Source: Carboxylicivirga mesophila (GTDB lineage: Bacteria; Bacteroidota; Bacteroidia; Bacteroidales; Marinilabiliaceae). From it: a stretch of DNA of 64,000 nucleotides. The notes below the pieces were generated by a model. The model saw only the letters and a list, made by a program, of their open reading frames with translations. It did not search any database and was not told the origin of the DNA. Shown here in pieces: positions 63,202 to 64,000 of the stretch; positions within the stretch are counted from its first letter, which is position 1, and each line of letters starts with the position of its first letter. A program made the position numbers and the translations under genes. The stretch spans positions 248,001 through 312,000 of the forward strand of contig NZ_JAGUCN010000002.1 in the NCBI RefSeq assembly GCF_018271975.1, written 5' to 3'.

Positions 63202-64000
63202 ATGAAAGAGCTGATTACTATTGTTATGGCTTGCTTAACTGTGTCTGTTATGGCTCAGGAAAAGCCCGACTATCAGTCCATAGCTGACAAAATTGTTAAT
63301 CAATCATTAGATGTTAAAACCGGTGAAGTGGTGGTTGTTACAGGTACACCGGCCGAATTGGAGCTCATTGAAGCTCTGGTAGTGGAAATTGCCAAGGCAG
63401 GGGGGCATTATTCTGTTGAATTGGACTTGCCAACGGCTAACCATTGTGCTATTATGGAAACACCTATTGAGTATCTGGAAATGGTGAATCCCTATCCATT
63501 GCTGAAAGCGCGATTGGTTGATTGCTATATATCAGCCGGCTCGGTGCAGGATCCAACCTTATTTAGCGATGTGCCCGAAGAGAAACTTAAGGCCAGCAGG
63601 TCGGCAAACATGGCTTTGCGTGATGCTTTTAACCGGGCAAAATTCAGAGCGGTTTATATTGGTCAGACTGGTGGTATCCCAAGCGAATCGTATGCTAATA
63701 TGGTGGGCATGAATTATGCTGATATGCTTAATAACTTCTGGAAAGCCATTGATACTAACTATGAGCTAATGCACATTGATAGTGAAGTGCTGAAGAAGTA
63801 CCTCGCTAAGGGGCGCGAGATGACAGTGTCAAGTGAAGAAGGTACAATGTTAACCTTCAGAATATCAGACACGGGAGTGAGAACTAATTGTGGTGATTGT
63901 ACCAAGCTTAACAATGATGGCGGCCCAACATCTGCATGGTTACCGGCAGGTGAGGTTTATACATGTGTTGATCCGCAATCAGCAAATGGATTATTGGTCA
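63202..64000 (+). CDS. Secreted M29-like aminopeptidase, C-terminus cut by window edge
   Basis: The frame from ATG 63202 is open to the window end (266 residues). A signal peptide (about 1-18, ending SVMAQ) precedes a sequence resembling the M29/PepS thermophilic metallo-aminopeptidase family. The LPAGEVYT block near residue 249, with the Glu expected to bind metal, is the best evidence. M29 enzymes are usually cytosolic, so the signal peptide is unusual. The C-terminal metal ligands are outside the window, so activity is unproven. Confidence 0.72.
   Translation, partial: MKELITIVMACLTVSVMAQEKPDYQSIADKIVNQSLDVKTGEVVVVTGTPAELELIEALVVEIAKAGGHYSVELDLPTANHCAIMETPIEYLEMVNPYPLLKARLVDCYISAGSVQDPTLFSDVPEEKLKASRSANMALRDAFNRAKFRAVYIGQTGGIPSESYANMVGMNYADMLNNFWKAIDTNYELMHIDSEVLKKYLAKGREMTVSSEEGTMLTFRISDTGVRTNCGDCTKLNNDGGPTSAWLPAGEVYTCVDPQSANGLLV

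Overview
The window looks like a chromosomal segment of a Bacteroidota bacterium, most plausibly a Bacteroidales/Marinilabiliales-type marine or sediment organism. The phylum call rests on S46 dipeptidyl-peptidases, a SusC/SusD pair driven by an ECF sigma/FecR pair, a TonB receptor with a DUF4249 partner, GldH, RicT, a DUF4837 lipoprotein, many TAnnTTTG promoter boxes and weak ribosome binding sites. The order-level guess is inference. I saw no rRNA, tRNA, CRISPR array, prophage or classical insertion sequence.

Layout. 1-3867: two tandem minus-strand S46 peptidases (the first runs off the left edge). 4256-9769: three small outer-membrane beta-barrel genes, then a TonB-dependent receptor and its DUF4249 lipoprotein, punctuated by near-identical GCCGGC-stem terminators. 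10143-11799: RNase HII, then a tandem array of ~150-bp repeat units whose last unit encloses a GxxExxxR (PD-(D/E)XK-type) gene. 11809-17593: a glutaminyl-cyclase-like M28 enzyme, CysRS, a YwqK-repeat protein and RNase R. 17725-24704: TetR regulator-MetA-HAD operon, an envelope lipoprotein operon, and two unrecognised membrane proteins. 24883-32433: glycosyltransferase and radical SAM genes, then holB-ricT-gldH-trmB-ATL and mrp-nfu. 32472-36202: DUF1697 protein, a subclass B1 metallo-beta-lactamase and an SLC12-like transporter. 36759-42006: TsaE, alanine dehydrogenase, a soluble hybrid-less histidine kinase, gamma-glutamyltransferase and a 71-residue protein. 42376-51504: a co-directional envelope/housekeeping run (M23 peptidase, dxr, rseP, tatA, lytic transglycosylase, DUF4837, small protein, leucyl aminopeptidase, pdxA). 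51925-59135: ECF sigma, FecR, SusC with an STN signalling domain, and SusD. 59465-64000: aspartate ammonia-lyase, LepA, and the start of a secreted M29-like aminopeptidase.

Together the S46, M28, M17, M29 and GGT enzymes, alanine dehydrogenase and aspartase suggest a strain well equipped to degrade peptides and ferment amino acids (inference). The most unusual structure is the repeat array ending in a gene-bearing unit at 10803-11799, which looks like hollow and loaded copies of one element. Other points of interest are the B1 beta-lactamase, the Glu111 MetA (predicted acetyl-CoA user), the Cys-less alkyltransferase-like protein, the SLC12-like transporter, and a 20-bp dyad upstream of the ECF sigma gene.
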